Origin: Streptomyces phaeolivaceus
Lineage (GTDB): Bacteria > Actinomycetota > Actinomycetes > Streptomycetales > Streptomycetaceae
Reading direction: 5' to 3'
DNA length: 64,000 nucleotides
Assembly (NCBI RefSeq): GCF_009184865.1
Contig: NZ_CP045096.1
Span: 3,224,001-3,288,000, forward strand
Part shown: positions 55,768 through 64,000 of the stretch, one piece after another
Layout: each line of letters begins with the position of its first letter
Position numbering within the stretch: the stretch's first letter is position 1
Notes under the pieces: generated by a model
What the model saw: only the letters and a program-made list of their open reading frames with translations
What the model was told of the DNA's origin: nothing
Database searches by the model: none
Translations under genes and position numbers: made by a program

Positions 55768-58700
55768 TCACCACTCCTGCAGCTGCTGGCGACAGGAGGC
55801 TGCCTGCTGGACCATCCCGATTTGCTCATACAGCGCGGCTGCCTCTGCCAGAGTGCGGCGCCCGGTCCGCGTATCGCCGCGCTGGCAGGCAGCGTCCGCC
55901 AGGAGCCATAGGGCGGTGGCTTCTCCGCTCGGATTGCCGAGGGAGCGGTGGATGGTGAGGGCTTGGCTGGCGAGTTCCTCGGCCGTGTCGAGGTCGCCGC
56001 GCTGGCGGGCGGCATCTGCCAGGAGCCCGAGTGCGCTAGCTTCTCCGAGCTGGTTGCCGAGGGTGCGGTTGAGGGCGAGGGCCTGGTCGGCGAGTTCTCT
56101 GGCCCGGCCGGGGTCGTCGCGCCGGAGGGCGGCATCCGCCAGGAGCCCGAGTGCACTGATTTCTCCGAGCCGGTTGCCGAGGGTGCGGTGGAGGGCGAGT
56201 GCCTGGCTGAGGAGTTCCTCGGCCGTGTCGAGGTCGCCGCGCTGGCGGGCGGCATCTGCCAGGAACCCGAGCGCGGCGGCTTCTCCGCGTTGGTAGCCGA
56301 GGGTGCGGTGGATGGTGAGGGCTTGGCTAGCAAGTTCCTCCGCCCGGTGCAGATCGGTGCGCTGGAGAGCGGCGTACGCCAGGAGCCCCAGGATGTTGGC
56401 TTCTCCGAGCCGGTTGCCGAGGGTGCGGTGGAGGGCGAGTGCCTGGTTGGCGAGTTCCTCGGCCGTGTCGAGGTCGCCGCGCTGGCGGGCGGCATCTGCC
56501 AGGAGCCCCAGGATGTTGGCCTTTCCGCGTTGGTCGCGGAGGGTGCAAAAGAGGGCGAGGGCCTGGTTAGCGAACTCCTCCGCTCGGCCAGGGTTGGTGC
56601 GCTGGAGAGCGGCGTGCGCCAGGGTCTCCTGCATGTTGGCTTCTCCGCGTCGGTCGCCGAGGGTGCGGTGGAGGGCGAGTGCCTGGTTGGCGAGTTCCTC
56701 GGCCGTGTCGAGGTCGGCGCGCTCACCGGCGGCATCAGCCAGCACCTCTAGGGCGGCGGCTTCCCCATGCCGGTCGCCGATGGCGCGATAGACGGTGAGG
56801 GCGGCTGCTGGATCGCGTAATGCGATGGCCTGTGCGTGCAACTGAGAGTGGTTGAGCTGAGCGGCAAGACCCTCCGCAGCGGCTTGTTGCCTGTCGGCGA
56901 GTTCGCGCTGGTGGGCTGATTCAGCGCGCTGCGTGAGAGACATGCTGGTCGTCGGCGCGGCGGATGGCGCAGCAGCATTGACCTCTGGAGTGGGCGACTG
57001 ACGTCCGATGCCCGACGGTGCCCACACTGCTCGGCGGCCGGCGAGGTTGGCATCGGTCAGAAGTAGTTGGACCATACAGCCCTGGTCTGGGCAACGTCGG
57101 GCTGCGGTAAGGCCACGGCGAGTGTGTTGGCGGGCCTGCTCCAAATCCCAGGAGCTGTAAGCAACGAGGGCCAGGACGTCGTGAGCGAGGGCTGTGTGAT
57201 GGTCGCTGGTCTTCGACTGCTCCAGGACGTGGAGGGCATAGGCGGCAGCCTCGTCATGGTCGTTCAGAGCGTAAGCGGTACGGGTACGCAGGAGGAGCAT
57301 GTCGCCAGGGAGGGCGCCGGGCAGTGGGTACGCGGACAGCGCCTCTGCGACTGCGGCTGCGACCGTGAGCGTGCCAGTGTCCACCTCGCTGAGGGCCTCG
57401 TTCGTTGTGGGATCGGGCTGGGCGGTGGGAGATGTTTCGGGGAGTGCTGCGAGGAGTGTGTGGGCCCGGAGTGCGTCGCCGGTTGCCAGCACGGCTTCAG
57501 CGAGAGCCACCCGAAGCGCGTAGGTGTCACCGTCGGCGGTTGTTCCACGCTGCGTTCCCTCCAAGACCTCTGACCCGTGCGTGTGCGGTGTGGTTGCGGT
57601 GGTCCAATGGGTGACGGCGTCTTGGTAGCGGGGCCGCTTCCAGGCGGTGTGGCCTGCGAGGCGGGCTGCTGTGCGGACTGCCTCACTGTGGCCGTCAAGG
57701 GACTCGTAGAGGGCGAGGGCCTGTTCGGCGTGGTGTTGCGCGGCGGGGTAGCGGGCGCGCTGGAAGTCCAGCAGGCTGCTGGCGAGGTGAGCGTCGGCGA
57801 AGACCGCGGACAGTGTGTCCGAAGGGCCGGGGACGGCTAGGGCGGCGTCGGCCAGCGCCTGGATCCGCAGCGTGTCCAGCGGCTGGGTACTCAGCGCGCG
57901 GGTCAGGCGGGCGGTCCACGCGGCGCTGTGTCGGTCGTCGCCGGTGGCGAAGCGGTGGTGGGCAGCGTGCAAGGACCATCGGTTGTCTACGGCGAGGGCT
58001 TCGTGGTAGTCGGCAGCCGCACGGTGCAGGGACGGAAGGACGCGTTCGGGCGGTGGCCGCCGTGCGTCGTGATCGCGCGCGGCCTCCAGGAGCCAGTTGC
58101 GCAAAACGGTGTGCACTCTCCACTGCCCGGTATCTGCGTCCAGGGGACGGATGTAGGAGCTGTGTTCCACGCGGGCGAAGGCGGCTCGGCCCGCCGCTTC
58201 GTTAGAGCCGCCGTCGCGTGCCACGGTAAGCAGGACGTCAGGAGTGAAGATTTCCAGGACGGCGGCGGCGTACAGCAGGCGCAAGGTGCCGTCGCTGATC
58301 CGCTCCAGGACGTGGCTGCGCAGCCATGCCCTGCGGGCCGGACCTGCCTGCTCGGCCAGGCCAGCGACCAACGCCCCGAACGCGGACGCCGGCTCGCGGC
58401 CGTCGGTGAGGATGTCCATGAGCCAGCTGATCTCGACGGGCAGCCCTCCTGCGGCGTCGGTCACCGCCACCGCGGCCTGGGCATCGACGGACAGGCCACG
58501 GCGGGCGAGGTACCTGCCGGTGTCCTTGGGTGCCCACGGCTCCAGCTCCACCCGGGCGATCCGGCCGAGGTCACGACCGTCGGCTGCCACCGAAGCGGGA
58601 GCGGTGGTACCGGCGAGCACCACACGAAGTCCCGGCATCTGGTCCAATAACTCCTCAAGGACGGTGACGAACCAGCTGGCGACACCGTAGGGGCGTCCGG

Positions 58701-59271
58701 GACGGGGCTGCTCGACGGCGACATCGTCGAAGTAGGCCAGCAACTCGCTGGTGTCGACCAGCAGCAGCAGCTGGCGCCGCCGCACCGCGCGGGCCACCTT
58801 GAGTAGCTGGCCGGTCCACTGTCTGCGCCGCTCGCCCTGCGTGAGGGGCCCGGCGGACACCTGCACAGGGGAGTGGCTGATATGGCCACCGAACCCGGCC
58901 CATTGCCGCACATTGACCCGCCACGGCCGCACGCTGCCGATTACCGCAGCCTTCTGCCGCAGCCAGCGCCTGCGCCACCACGGCGCCACTGCGGCCAACC
59001 TGCCGCCGACCTGGCGCAGCAGTTCCAGCGCGGCATCCTCCCCGCCCTCGGCCCGCACCACCATTCCCGACACCAGTACCTCGGCGTCGACCACCGCGCA
59101 CGCCCAGCGGCTCGGCGGATGTGCAACCAGGCGGGCCAGTACGGTGGACTTGCCCATCCCCGACACACCCGTCAGCACGAGGAACCGCCCCGTGCCGCCC
59201 TCGGCCACCAGGGCGTCAACAGCTCTCAGCGCTGCCTCACGGTCGGTGAACAGCTCTCCGACATCTCTCAT
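55768..59271 (-). CDS. STAND-type ATPase with C-terminal TPR array
   Basis: 1,167 aa from the ATG at 59271. Walker A GVSGMGKST at 35-43; Walker B-like LLLLVDTSELL near residue 185; an Arg-rich sensor region follows. A helical middle part is followed by a long solenoid whose last 330 residues contain eight 40-residue TPR units (AEELANQALALHRTLG then GEANILGLLADAARQRGD). The units are nearly identical in DNA (120-bp period). STAND proteins are molecular switches that sense a ligand through repeats. No separate effector domain is visible; the divergent small membrane protein may serve that role. Confidence 0.88.
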   Translation of the reverse strand: MRDVGELFTDREAALRAVDALVAEGGTGRFLVLTGVSGMGKSTVLARLVAHPPSRWACAVVDAEVLVSGMVVRAEGGEDAALELLRQVGGRLAAVAPWWRRRWLRQKAAVIGSVRPWRVNVRQWAGFGGHISHSPVQVSAGPLTQGERRRQWTGQLLKVARAVRRRQLLLLVDTSELLAYFDDVAVEQPRPGRPYGVASWFVTVLEELLDQMPGLRVVLAGTTAPASVAADGRDLGRIARVELEPWAPKDTGRYLARRGLSVDAQAAVAVTDAAGGLPVEISWLMDILTDGREPASAFGALVAGLAEQAGPARRAWLRSHVLERISDGTLRLLYAAAVLEIFTPDVLLTVARDGGSNEAAGRAAFARVEHSSYIRPLDADTGQWRVHTVLRNWLLEAARDHDARRPPPERVLPSLHRAAADYHEALAVDNRWSLHAAHHRFATGDDRHSAAWTARLTRALSTQPLDTLRIQALADAALAVPGPSDTLSAVFADAHLASSLLDFQRARYPAAQHHAEQALALYESLDGHSEAVRTAARLAGHTAWKRPRYQDAVTHWTTATTPHTHGSEVLEGTQRGTTADGDTYALRVALAEAVLATGDALRAHTLLAALPETSPTAQPDPTTNEALSEVDTGTLTVAAAVAEALSAYPLPGALPGDMLLLRTRTAYALNDHDEAAAYALHVLEQSKTSDHHTALAHDVLALVAYSSWDLEQARQHTRRGLTAARRCPDQGCMVQLLLTDANLAGRRAVWAPSGIGRQSPTPEVNAAAPSAAPTTSMSLTQRAESAHQRELADRQQAAAEGLAAQLNHSQLHAQAIALRDPAAALTVYRAIGDRHGEAAALEVLADAAGERADLDTAEELANQALALHRTLGDRRGEANMQETLAHAALQRTNPGRAEEFANQALALFCTLRDQRGKANILGLLADAARQRGDLDTAEELANQALALHRTLGNRLGEANILGLLAYAALQRTDLHRAEELASQALTIHRTLGYQRGEAAALGFLADAARQRGDLDTAEELLSQALALHRTLGNRLGEISALGLLADAALRRDDPGRARELADQALALNRTLGNQLGEASALGLLADAARQRGDLDTAEELASQALTIHRSLGNPSGEATALWLLADAACQRGDTRTGRRTLAEAAALYEQIGMVQQAASCRQQLQEW

Positions 59272-59408
59272 GCCCACCCCAGACCGCGCATCTCTCCATC
59301 TTCACAGCTTCTATGCCGGTAATCTGACATAAAGTCAGGCGCTGCAGAGGGTGAACAACGTGGAGAGTCTGACAGCCCGGCGACGACGGCACGAGGCGAA
59401 AGGCCATC

Positions 59409-59795
59409 ATGGTGACAACGATGCAGAAGACCGTGGCCGTCGGAGGCGTTCTCACTACGGTCGCGACCGGCGTGGTCACCAACCAGATCACCGATCAGTG
59501 GAGTTGGACCTGGGCCGCAGCCCTGGCCGTCCTGGTCGCAGCTGGGGCCTGGCTGGCAGTCCTGACACTCGGTGGCAGCTCCTCCACCGGCCGCACCCGG
59601 CATCACATCCGTGCCGACCACAACGGCCGTATCGAGGCGTCTGGGGCCACCGGCCGCGACGGAGCCGTCATCGAGCAGACCGCGACGCGGGGCGGCACCA
59701 TCACCGGATCCCCCGTCTCCGCCCGCAACGCCGACGTCGAGCAGACCACCGACCATGGCGGCCAGATCACGGACTCTCCCAGCGATATCCGGTAG
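59409..59795 (+). CDS. Small membrane protein paired with the STAND ATPase
   Basis: 128 aa. Two hydrophobic helices, about residues 9-25 (VGGVLTTVATGVVTNQI) and 35-55 (AAALAVLVAAGAWLAVLTL), then a soluble tail with Gly/Thr/Asp repeats (RIEASGATGRDGAVIEQTAT; GGTITGSP) of beta-helix style. It is transcribed away from the ATPase gene, with 131 bases between them. Similar small proteins neighbour TPR-ATPases in Streptomyces. It may be the membrane effector, by inference. Confidence 0.65.
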   Translation: MVTTMQKTVAVGGVLTTVATGVVTNQITDQWSWTWAAALAVLVAAGAWLAVLTLGGSSSTGRTRHHIRADHNGRIEASGATGRDGAVIEQTATRGGTITGSPVSARNADVEQTTDHGGQITDSPSDIR

Positions 59796-59866
59796 CCACC
59801 CTCGGGCATCCCACCCGGCGCCCAGCGCGACACCCCCGACCTGAGACACAGCATCAGGTCACATAA

Positions 59867-60122
59867 CGCCGTCAAGGACCAGTCCCTCCGGCAGTCGGTC
59901 GGCAGCACGGGCCAGGTCGGGGAAGCGGGACTGGATGAGGCTGCCTCGGCGGGACTGGATCAGCACGGGGCCGGGCCCCGGGAACGGGGTGAAGACCAGC
60001 GCCCGGTAGCCGTCGAACTTCGGCTGCACGACCAGGTCACCGGGCAGAGTGCCTGGCGTGGGCAGCTGGTCGCGGGCGTAGGCGCGGGCCAGCATCGGTT
60101 CCACCGGCGGTCGCAGCACCAT
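59867..60122 (-). pseudogene. ATP-dependent DNA ligase, N-terminal piece
   Basis: ATG at 60122. It starts VLRPPVEPMLARAYARDQLP and contains the adenylation motif QPKFDGYRA with the nucleophile Lys35, then LIQSRRGSLIQSRFPDL and LPEGLVLDG where the STAND cassette begins. A chance stop two codons into the cassette leaves an 87-aa fragment. Confidence 0.88.
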
Positions 60123-60256
60123 ACGCCCGGTCTACGGTCTGGCCGCCGAAGGCGCGACTTGAGCTGGCCCGGTCAGGAGTTATCCACAGGCACGAGCGGG
60201 GACCGGCGGCGGTCTCTACCGTGGTGCTCCAGCCGATCATGAGGACGGGGCAGCCG

Positions 60257-60481
60257 ATGATGTACAGGGTGGATCTGGCGGTCCGGGTGGAGGATGCGCT
60301 GGACGAGCTTCCCGAGGAGGGTCGGCGCGAGGTGTTGGAGATGATCGCCGCGATCCTGGTCCGGAAAGAGTCCTGGCCGGCAGCGGGTGGATGGGACGTG
60401 CGGTTCGCAGCCCGGTCGTGGGTGGCGTTCACCGCGTACAGCGACGGGATCGACGTGTACGACCTGGGCTGGGCAGGCTGA
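60257..60481 (+). CDS. Small hypothetical protein, about 74 aa
   Basis: Two adjacent ATG codons (60257, 60260) follow GAGGACGGGG. The protein (YRVDLAVRVEDALDELPEEG, REVLEMIAAILVR, WVAFTAYSDGIDVYDLGW) has the helix-helix-strand order of small RelE/ParE-like toxins, but the key residues cannot be confirmed and no antitoxin gene adjoins it. Divergent from the ligase N-terminal piece. Confidence 0.55.
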   Translation: MMYRVDLAVRVEDALDELPEEGRREVLEMIAAILVRKESWPAAGGWDVRFAARSWVAFTAYSDGIDVYDLGWAG

Positions 60482-60596
60482 GCACGACAGCCCACCCCCG
60501 TCCTGCGGGCCTCCAAATGCCCTGCACATCCCCCACGCCGCGAGGGCGGCGTGCGCCAGTGCTTGTCGTGAGCAGGATCCGGGGACTGGATACGCG

Positions 60597-60631
60597 CCAG
60601 GCCCCCGAGAGTGCGCGTCTCGGGGGCCTGG
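60597..60631. terminator. Hairpin terminator after the Cna-B gene
   Basis: CCAGGCCCCCGAGA (60597-60610) pairs perfectly with TCTCGGGGGCCTGG (60618-60631) around a 7-base loop. It is 20 bases beyond the end of the minus-strand surface-protein gene. Confidence 0.8.
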
Positions 60632-60650
60632 GTGTAGGGGGAAGGGTCGG

Positions 60651-61655
60651 TCAGTTGGTGTCGGTGTTCTCGTCCTGCTGGGGCTCGGGGGTCGTGCGGC
60701 GGTGTGTGGCGACGACTGCGGCGATGCCGCCGACGAGCAGGACGCCGGCGCCACCGATCAGCCATGGGGTGGCGTCGGCTCCCGTGCGGGCGAGGGAGCC
60801 TGCCGGGGCCGACGGCGACGCCGACTCCGCCCCGTCCCTGGCAGGGGTGAGCGAGGACTCGCTGGCCCGAGTGCCGGTTGCCGTCAGCTTCGGCTTCGAC
60901 CCGCCGGAGGTGCTCTCCGACGGCGTGTCGGTCTGCTTACCCGAGGGCGGCCTGGTCGGGGTGGGCTGGGACTTGGGGGCGGTCTTGGCGTTGGTGATCG
61001 TGACGGTGACCGGAGACCCGGGCCCGGCGGTGAAGGTCTTCGCCTGTGTGTAAGGGTCGTAGCCCGCAGGAGCTGTGACCTGTTTGACCCAGAATTCGGC
61101 CCTGCGGTTGAGCACGGGGAGTTCTCCGGTGGTGGTGCCCTTGTGGCCGGTGGTCAGGGTGAGCAGGGTCGTGTCGCCGCTGCCGATGTTCACCGTGGAG
61201 CCGGGCAGCAGCTTGCCGGTCTTGTTGTCCCGGGCCTTGAGGGTGACGTGGGCGGGCTTGATTGGGTCGACGACCGTCACCCGGGCGGTGGCGCCGGGGG
61301 TGACGATGACGTCCTGGTCGGCCGCGGTGTCGTGCAGTGGGCTGCCGCTGGAGATTTCTTTGAGGCGGTAGACGCCCGGCGCGAGGTCGGAGAAGGTCAG
61401 TTTCCCCTGTGCGTCGGTCTTGCCGCGTCCGGCTTCTTGGCCGGCGGAGTCGAGCAGGAGGAACGTGGCGCCGGGGAGCACGTCCCCGGCCGGGTCCTTG
61501 GTGGTGATCTCGACGCTGCCCGGGTCTGGGGCCGGTGTCTGGGCGGGGGCCGAGGGGGTGGGTTCGGAGGGCTGGGCGCTCGCGGCCGGTGCCCAGGTGA
61601 GGGTGCCGGTCACCGCGACGGCGACGGCGGCGGATCGGACGAAGCGTGCGTGCAC
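60651..61655 (-). CDS. Sortase-anchored Cna-B/SpaA-like surface protein
   Basis: 334 aa from the GTG at 61655 with AAGGAG upstream. Signal peptide about residues 1-27 (ending PAASA). Two Cna-B-type beta domains follow (VEITTKDPAGDVLPGATFLL; VTLKARDNKTGKLLPGSTV). Then come a Pro/Thr/Ser spacer and the sorting signal LARTG at about 288-292 with a hydrophobic segment (PWLIGGAGVLLVGGIAAVV) and an Arg-containing tail. LAxTG is the motif of class E sortases of streptomycetes, so it should be linked to the cell wall. Confidence 0.88.
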   Translation of the reverse strand: MHARFVRSAAVAVAVTGTLTWAPAASAQPSEPTPSAPAQTPAPDPGSVEITTKDPAGDVLPGATFLLLDSAGQEAGRGKTDAQGKLTFSDLAPGVYRLKEISSGSPLHDTAADQDVIVTPGATARVTVVDPIKPAHVTLKARDNKTGKLLPGSTVNIGSGDTTLLTLTTGHKGTTTGELPVLNRRAEFWVKQVTAPAGYDPYTQAKTFTAGPGSPVTVTITNAKTAPKSQPTPTRPPSGKQTDTPSESTSGGSKPKLTATGTRASESSLTPARDGAESASPSAPAGSLARTGADATPWLIGGAGVLLVGGIAAVVATHRRTTPEPQQDENTDTN

Positions 61656-61692
61656 GAGGAGGAGGACTCCTTGGGTCAGCGGGTGGGGAAGG

Positions 61693-62478
61693 TCAGCGGG
61701 TTCGGCCGGCAACTGGGGCGGGAGGTGGCGGGGCGACAGGTGTGCTGCCGTGAGGCTGCTTGGGTGTCGTGGTGGCGATGTAGAGGGCGCTGCGGGTGTG
61801 GACGGGGACGTCCTGGACGGTGCGGTGCAGTGGCTCGGTGGAGATCAGCGAGGTGGTGAAGGCCGTGACGAGCGTGGTGGGCGTGCCGAACGAGAAGCGG
61901 GCCGTCCAGTGCGGCTCGCTGGGGTATCCGCCCCAGGCCCGCCAGGCCGGCCCGCTGGAGTCGCTGATGGCGTAGCGGTGGCGTACGACGCCGAGTCCTT
62001 CCGGGGCGAGGAACGTCTGTGTGCCGTCGGTCTTGACGTCGTGGCTCCACCCGCGGGTGAGCAGCGACGCATACGCCTCGTGCGGTGCCGTCTCGTCCCG
62101 GAACAGCCGGTCGTGGTCGCTGTGCCGGTCTTCGAGGTAGAGGTCGAGCAGTTCGGTGTGGACGTCGTGCAGCAGCTCGACGGGGGTGGTGGCATCGAAG
62201 GTGATCCGCCAGGCCGGCGGGGTGAACGGGGCCCGGTGGGCGCTGACGGTCCAGGTGCCCTTGCCGCGCTGGTCGGGCTGGGGGTCGTAGGTCGTCTGCA
62301 GTCGCAGGCACGGGCTGAACGCCGTGGCCGTGCCGTCGTCGGTCTGGGCGAACGTCCAGCCCTCGTCGTAGGGGAAGGCCCATGCGGTACGCGGGTCGAC
62401 GGCGCCGGGCCCGGCGAGGTGGCGGGGAAGGACCTGCACAGTCTGGGCCGGGTCGAGGTTTACAAAGGGGTGGATCAT
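61693..62478 (-). CDS. DUF317-domain protein
   Basis: 261 aa, ATG start. Family signs: VLPRHLAGPG near the N-terminus, GWTFAQTDDGTATAFSPC, PPAWRITFDATTPVELLHD, and the C-terminal half-repeat WTARFSFGTPTTLVTAFTTS followed by PLHR. The tail is Pro-rich. It stands between the surface-protein gene and two more genes in the same direction. Confidence 0.82.
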   Translation of the reverse strand: MIHPFVNLDPAQTVQVLPRHLAGPGAVDPRTAWAFPYDEGWTFAQTDDGTATAFSPCLRLQTTYDPQPDQRGKGTWTVSAHRAPFTPPAWRITFDATTPVELLHDVHTELLDLYLEDRHSDHDRLFRDETAPHEAYASLLTRGWSHDVKTDGTQTFLAPEGLGVVRHRYAISDSSGPAWRAWGGYPSEPHWTARFSFGTPTTLVTAFTTSLISTEPLHRTVQDVPVHTRSALYIATTTPKQPHGSTPVAPPPPAPVAGRTR

Positions 62479-62538
62479 CGGGGGCAGGGCTCCTGCTGGA
62501 AGAGTGCGGAATGCCGGGGCGCGCGGCGGGGGTGCGGC

Positions 62539-63027
62539 TCAGCGGGCGCGGGCGCCACTGCGGGTGACGGGCATGGCGAGGGACGTGTGCGCGGACCGGC
62601 CTGCGGCGCGGCTCGGCGTGGACGCGGTCCAGGCGCCGGGGAACCAGACGGCGGTGTACTGCTCGATGGCCTCGTGCAGCCCGGTGGTGACGGCTCCCTC
62701 CCACGGGGGCCGTCCGGGGCGGTGGTATGTGTCGAAGGTGCCGTGGTGCTTGGTGTTCGGCCGGGTGTTGGTCGCTTCGTCGCGGCGGTGGAACGTGCCG
62801 TGGTCGAGGAAGCTGAGGGCGACGGCGTCAGTCTCGCCGTGCTCCGGGTGGACGACCGCCAGGCGCAGGCCGCCGTAGGTGTCCGCGTGGATGGTGCGGG
62901 TGAAATCGATGCGCAGCCGCAGCGGTGCGCCGGGGACGGGGGCGGCGAAGTAGGTGTTGCCCACGACGGTGCTGTCGTGGAAGGGGAGGCACAGCTCGGC
63001 GAAGAACTCGGGGGCCTGCAGGGACAA
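62539..63027 (-). CDS. Hypothetical protein between two DUF317 genes, 162 aa
   Basis: TTG start with GGAGA upstream. Strand-rich soluble protein (PGAPLRLRIDFTRTIHADTY; HGETDAVALSFLDHGTFHRR). No known family. Spacing to both neighbours is 30-60 bases, so the three genes are probably one transcription unit. Confidence 0.65.
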   Translation of the reverse strand: MSLQAPEFFAELCLPFHDSTVVGNTYFAAPVPGAPLRLRIDFTRTIHADTYGGLRLAVVHPEHGETDAVALSFLDHGTFHRRDEATNTRPNTKHHGTFDTYHRPGRPPWEGAVTTGLHEAIEQYTAVWFPGAWTASTPSRAAGRSAHTSLAMPVTRSGARAR

Positions 63028-63057
63028 GAGGGGTCTCCGGTAGGGGGCGGGCCGGGT

Positions 63058-63915
63058 CTATCGGCGTGGACCGGGCAGGGCCGGTCGGCTGGTGGTGCTC
63101 CAGCGCGGGACGCTGGCCGCGGGGAGCGCGGCCGGGCGGGACGAGAGTGCCCGCTGCACGTCGAGCGGGGTGGGGGCCGGCGGTCCGGGTGGAAGGATCG
63201 GGGTGAGCTGGGCCATGCCCTTGATGTAGCTGAAGGTCTCCTCGCGCCACCGGGGCAGCGGAGCCGGATCGGCGACGCACTCGGTGACGGCGGTGAGCAG
63301 GGCGACGGGCGTGTCGGTGCTGGCCGTGGCGTACCAGACGGGCTGGTCGATGGACTTGCCCGCCCACAGCTGCCAGCGGGCGTCACGTGTGGTCAGTTCG
63401 GTTTCCGGATCGAGGTCGCCGGTGGTGAACTCCATTCCGGCGTGTCCGTCCGGGGCCTGGACCGCGAAGACGCCCCAGCGCGGACGGTCGATCTCCCAGC
63501 CCTGTTTCAGGAGCGGGACGACGGCGAGGAAGGGGTCGTGCTCGTCGGTCCCGGAGACCGGCCGGGCGAGGTAGGTGTCCGGACCCTGCTCGTACGCCGT
63601 GGCGAGGACGGTGGTGAACGCCTGGACGAACTCGGTGGGGACGCGGTCGTTGAAACAGACGCCCCACGCCGGCGTGCCGAACGAGTCCTTGTAGGCGTTG
63701 ATACGCCACAGCCCGTCGTCCTCACCCTCGGGCAGGTAGCCCAGGCGAACGCGCCGGTCGGGAGCGCTCAGGTACACGTTGGAGTCCTCGTCGTACCGAA
63801 GGTCCCAGCCGAGGCCGAGCAGCGGGGCGAGAGCGGGGTCGCCAGTCCCGGTGGTGGAGGCGAGATGGCGCGGGGAGACGTAGACGTCGCCGTAGATCTC
63901 ATTGGTGTCGGGCAC
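63058..63915 (-). CDS. DUF317-domain protein
   Basis: 285 aa, GTG start. VYVSPRHLAS at the N-terminus, LGWDLRYDEDSNVYLSAPDR, PAWGVCFNDRVPTEFVQAFT, and a second unit ending PVALLTAVTECVADPAPLPR fit the two-unit DUF317 layout. It is the first gene of the minus-strand group at the right edge. Confidence 0.82.
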   Translation of the reverse strand: MPDTNEIYGDVYVSPRHLASTTGTGDPALAPLLGLGWDLRYDEDSNVYLSAPDRRVRLGYLPEGEDDGLWRINAYKDSFGTPAWGVCFNDRVPTEFVQAFTTVLATAYEQGPDTYLARPVSGTDEHDPFLAVVPLLKQGWEIDRPRWGVFAVQAPDGHAGMEFTTGDLDPETELTTRDARWQLWAGKSIDQPVWYATASTDTPVALLTAVTECVADPAPLPRWREETFSYIKGMAQLTPILPPGPPAPTPLDVQRALSSRPAALPAASVPRWSTTSRPALPGPRR

Positions 63916-64000
63916 GAAAGTCCAGGGGGTCGGGGCGGTGGTGGGTGGCGCGGCATGAGTGTCAGGCGCAGTGGTTGTTGACCGGGGCGGGCAGCAACTG

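Larger units (their letters stand above)
55701..59866. mobile_element. Transposase-less cassette carrying a STAND ATPase pair
   Basis: 4,166 bp inserted in the ligase gene. CGCCGT flanks both ends (55695-55700 and 59867-59872). The ends are inverted: TTATGTGA, a spacer of 9-10 bases, then GTGTCTCA. No transposase, recombinase or RNA-guided system is encoded; the two genes inside are a STAND/TPR ATPase and a small membrane protein. It must have been moved by an enzyme supplied from elsewhere. Confidence 0.75.

Noticed and set aside
55900..56720. Regular DNA repeats of about 120 bases
   Set aside because: They encode 40-residue TPR units of the STAND ATPase; coding repeats, not a regulatory or CRISPR array.
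55695..59872. The STAND cassette as part of the neighbouring recombinase element
   Set aside because: It has its own ends and target repeat, and an intact 316-base ligase piece separates the two insertions.
60180..60188. TTATCCACA, a consensus DnaA box
   Set aside because: A single box without neighbours or AT-rich region; not enough for an origin.
61420..63981. 853-codon open frame opposite the Cna-B and DUF317 genes
   Set aside because: Composition is Gly/Val/Arg-rich and shows no domain; the minus strand has four well-supported genes.

Overview
The window is high-GC actinobacterial DNA, most like Streptomyces. It has GTG/TTG starts, GTGA and ATGA stop/start overlaps, a WhiB protein, DUF317 and DUF6233 proteins, an MmyB-like regulator, an ImmA/IrrE plus MAB_1171c pair and an LAxTG sortase signal. 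No rRNA, tRNA or CRISPR array was seen. The gene content looks like an accessory region: a chromosome arm, a plasmid, or integrated mobile DNA. Names are from recognition of sequence families; no database was searched.

Layout. 1-1294: end of a CofE/F420-ligase-like gene overlapping a shikimate dehydrogenase. 1761-8207: unrecognised genes, one split by an amber stop, plus gene relics. 8935-10396: IS701-type element with a frameshifted transposase. 10613-15663: a broken HTH-type gene, an MmyB-like regulator, ImmA peptidase, MAB_1171c-like membrane protein, Nudix hydrolase and a double-HTH regulator. 16361-25129: a mobilisation module with an HTH protein carrying iteron-like repeats, a zinc-finger protein, WhiB, a membrane protein with eight 45-bp repeats, two small genes, MobC, a relaxase, a zinc-ribbon protein and a lipoprotein. 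25203-26997: IS1182-type element. 27338-31749: methyltransferase, NYN-like protein, degenerate SprT-like protein and DUF317-type proteins.

The right half is a stack of insertions whose targets can be rebuilt exactly. Two identical 1,711-bp IS5/ISL2-like copies in opposite orientation (34264-35974 and 39031-40741) each split one of two convergent genes: an HTH/P-loop/repeat protein of 868 aa and an alpha/beta-hydrolase fusion protein of 830 aa. A MazEF-like pair follows. An IS630-type element (44598-47162) is itself split by an IS110-type element (45544-46882). The leader of that IS110 element encodes a recognisable bridge RNA whose guides match the site it occupies. One ATP-dependent DNA ligase gene is in three pieces (60122-59867, 55694-55379, 48580-48130). 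One break is a 6.8-kb element with three tyrosine recombinases, a TnpC-like protein and a methyltransferase. The other is a 4.17-kb cassette with no transposase that carries a STAND/TPR ATPase and a small membrane protein. Rejoining the pieces restores a 340-aa ligase in frame. The window ends with a sortase-anchored Cna-B protein and three secretion-independent genes, two of them DUF317.

The most interesting points are the bridge RNA and its target match, the transposase-less STAND cassette, the recombinase-trio element, and the parallel inactivation of two neighbouring large genes by the same IS.
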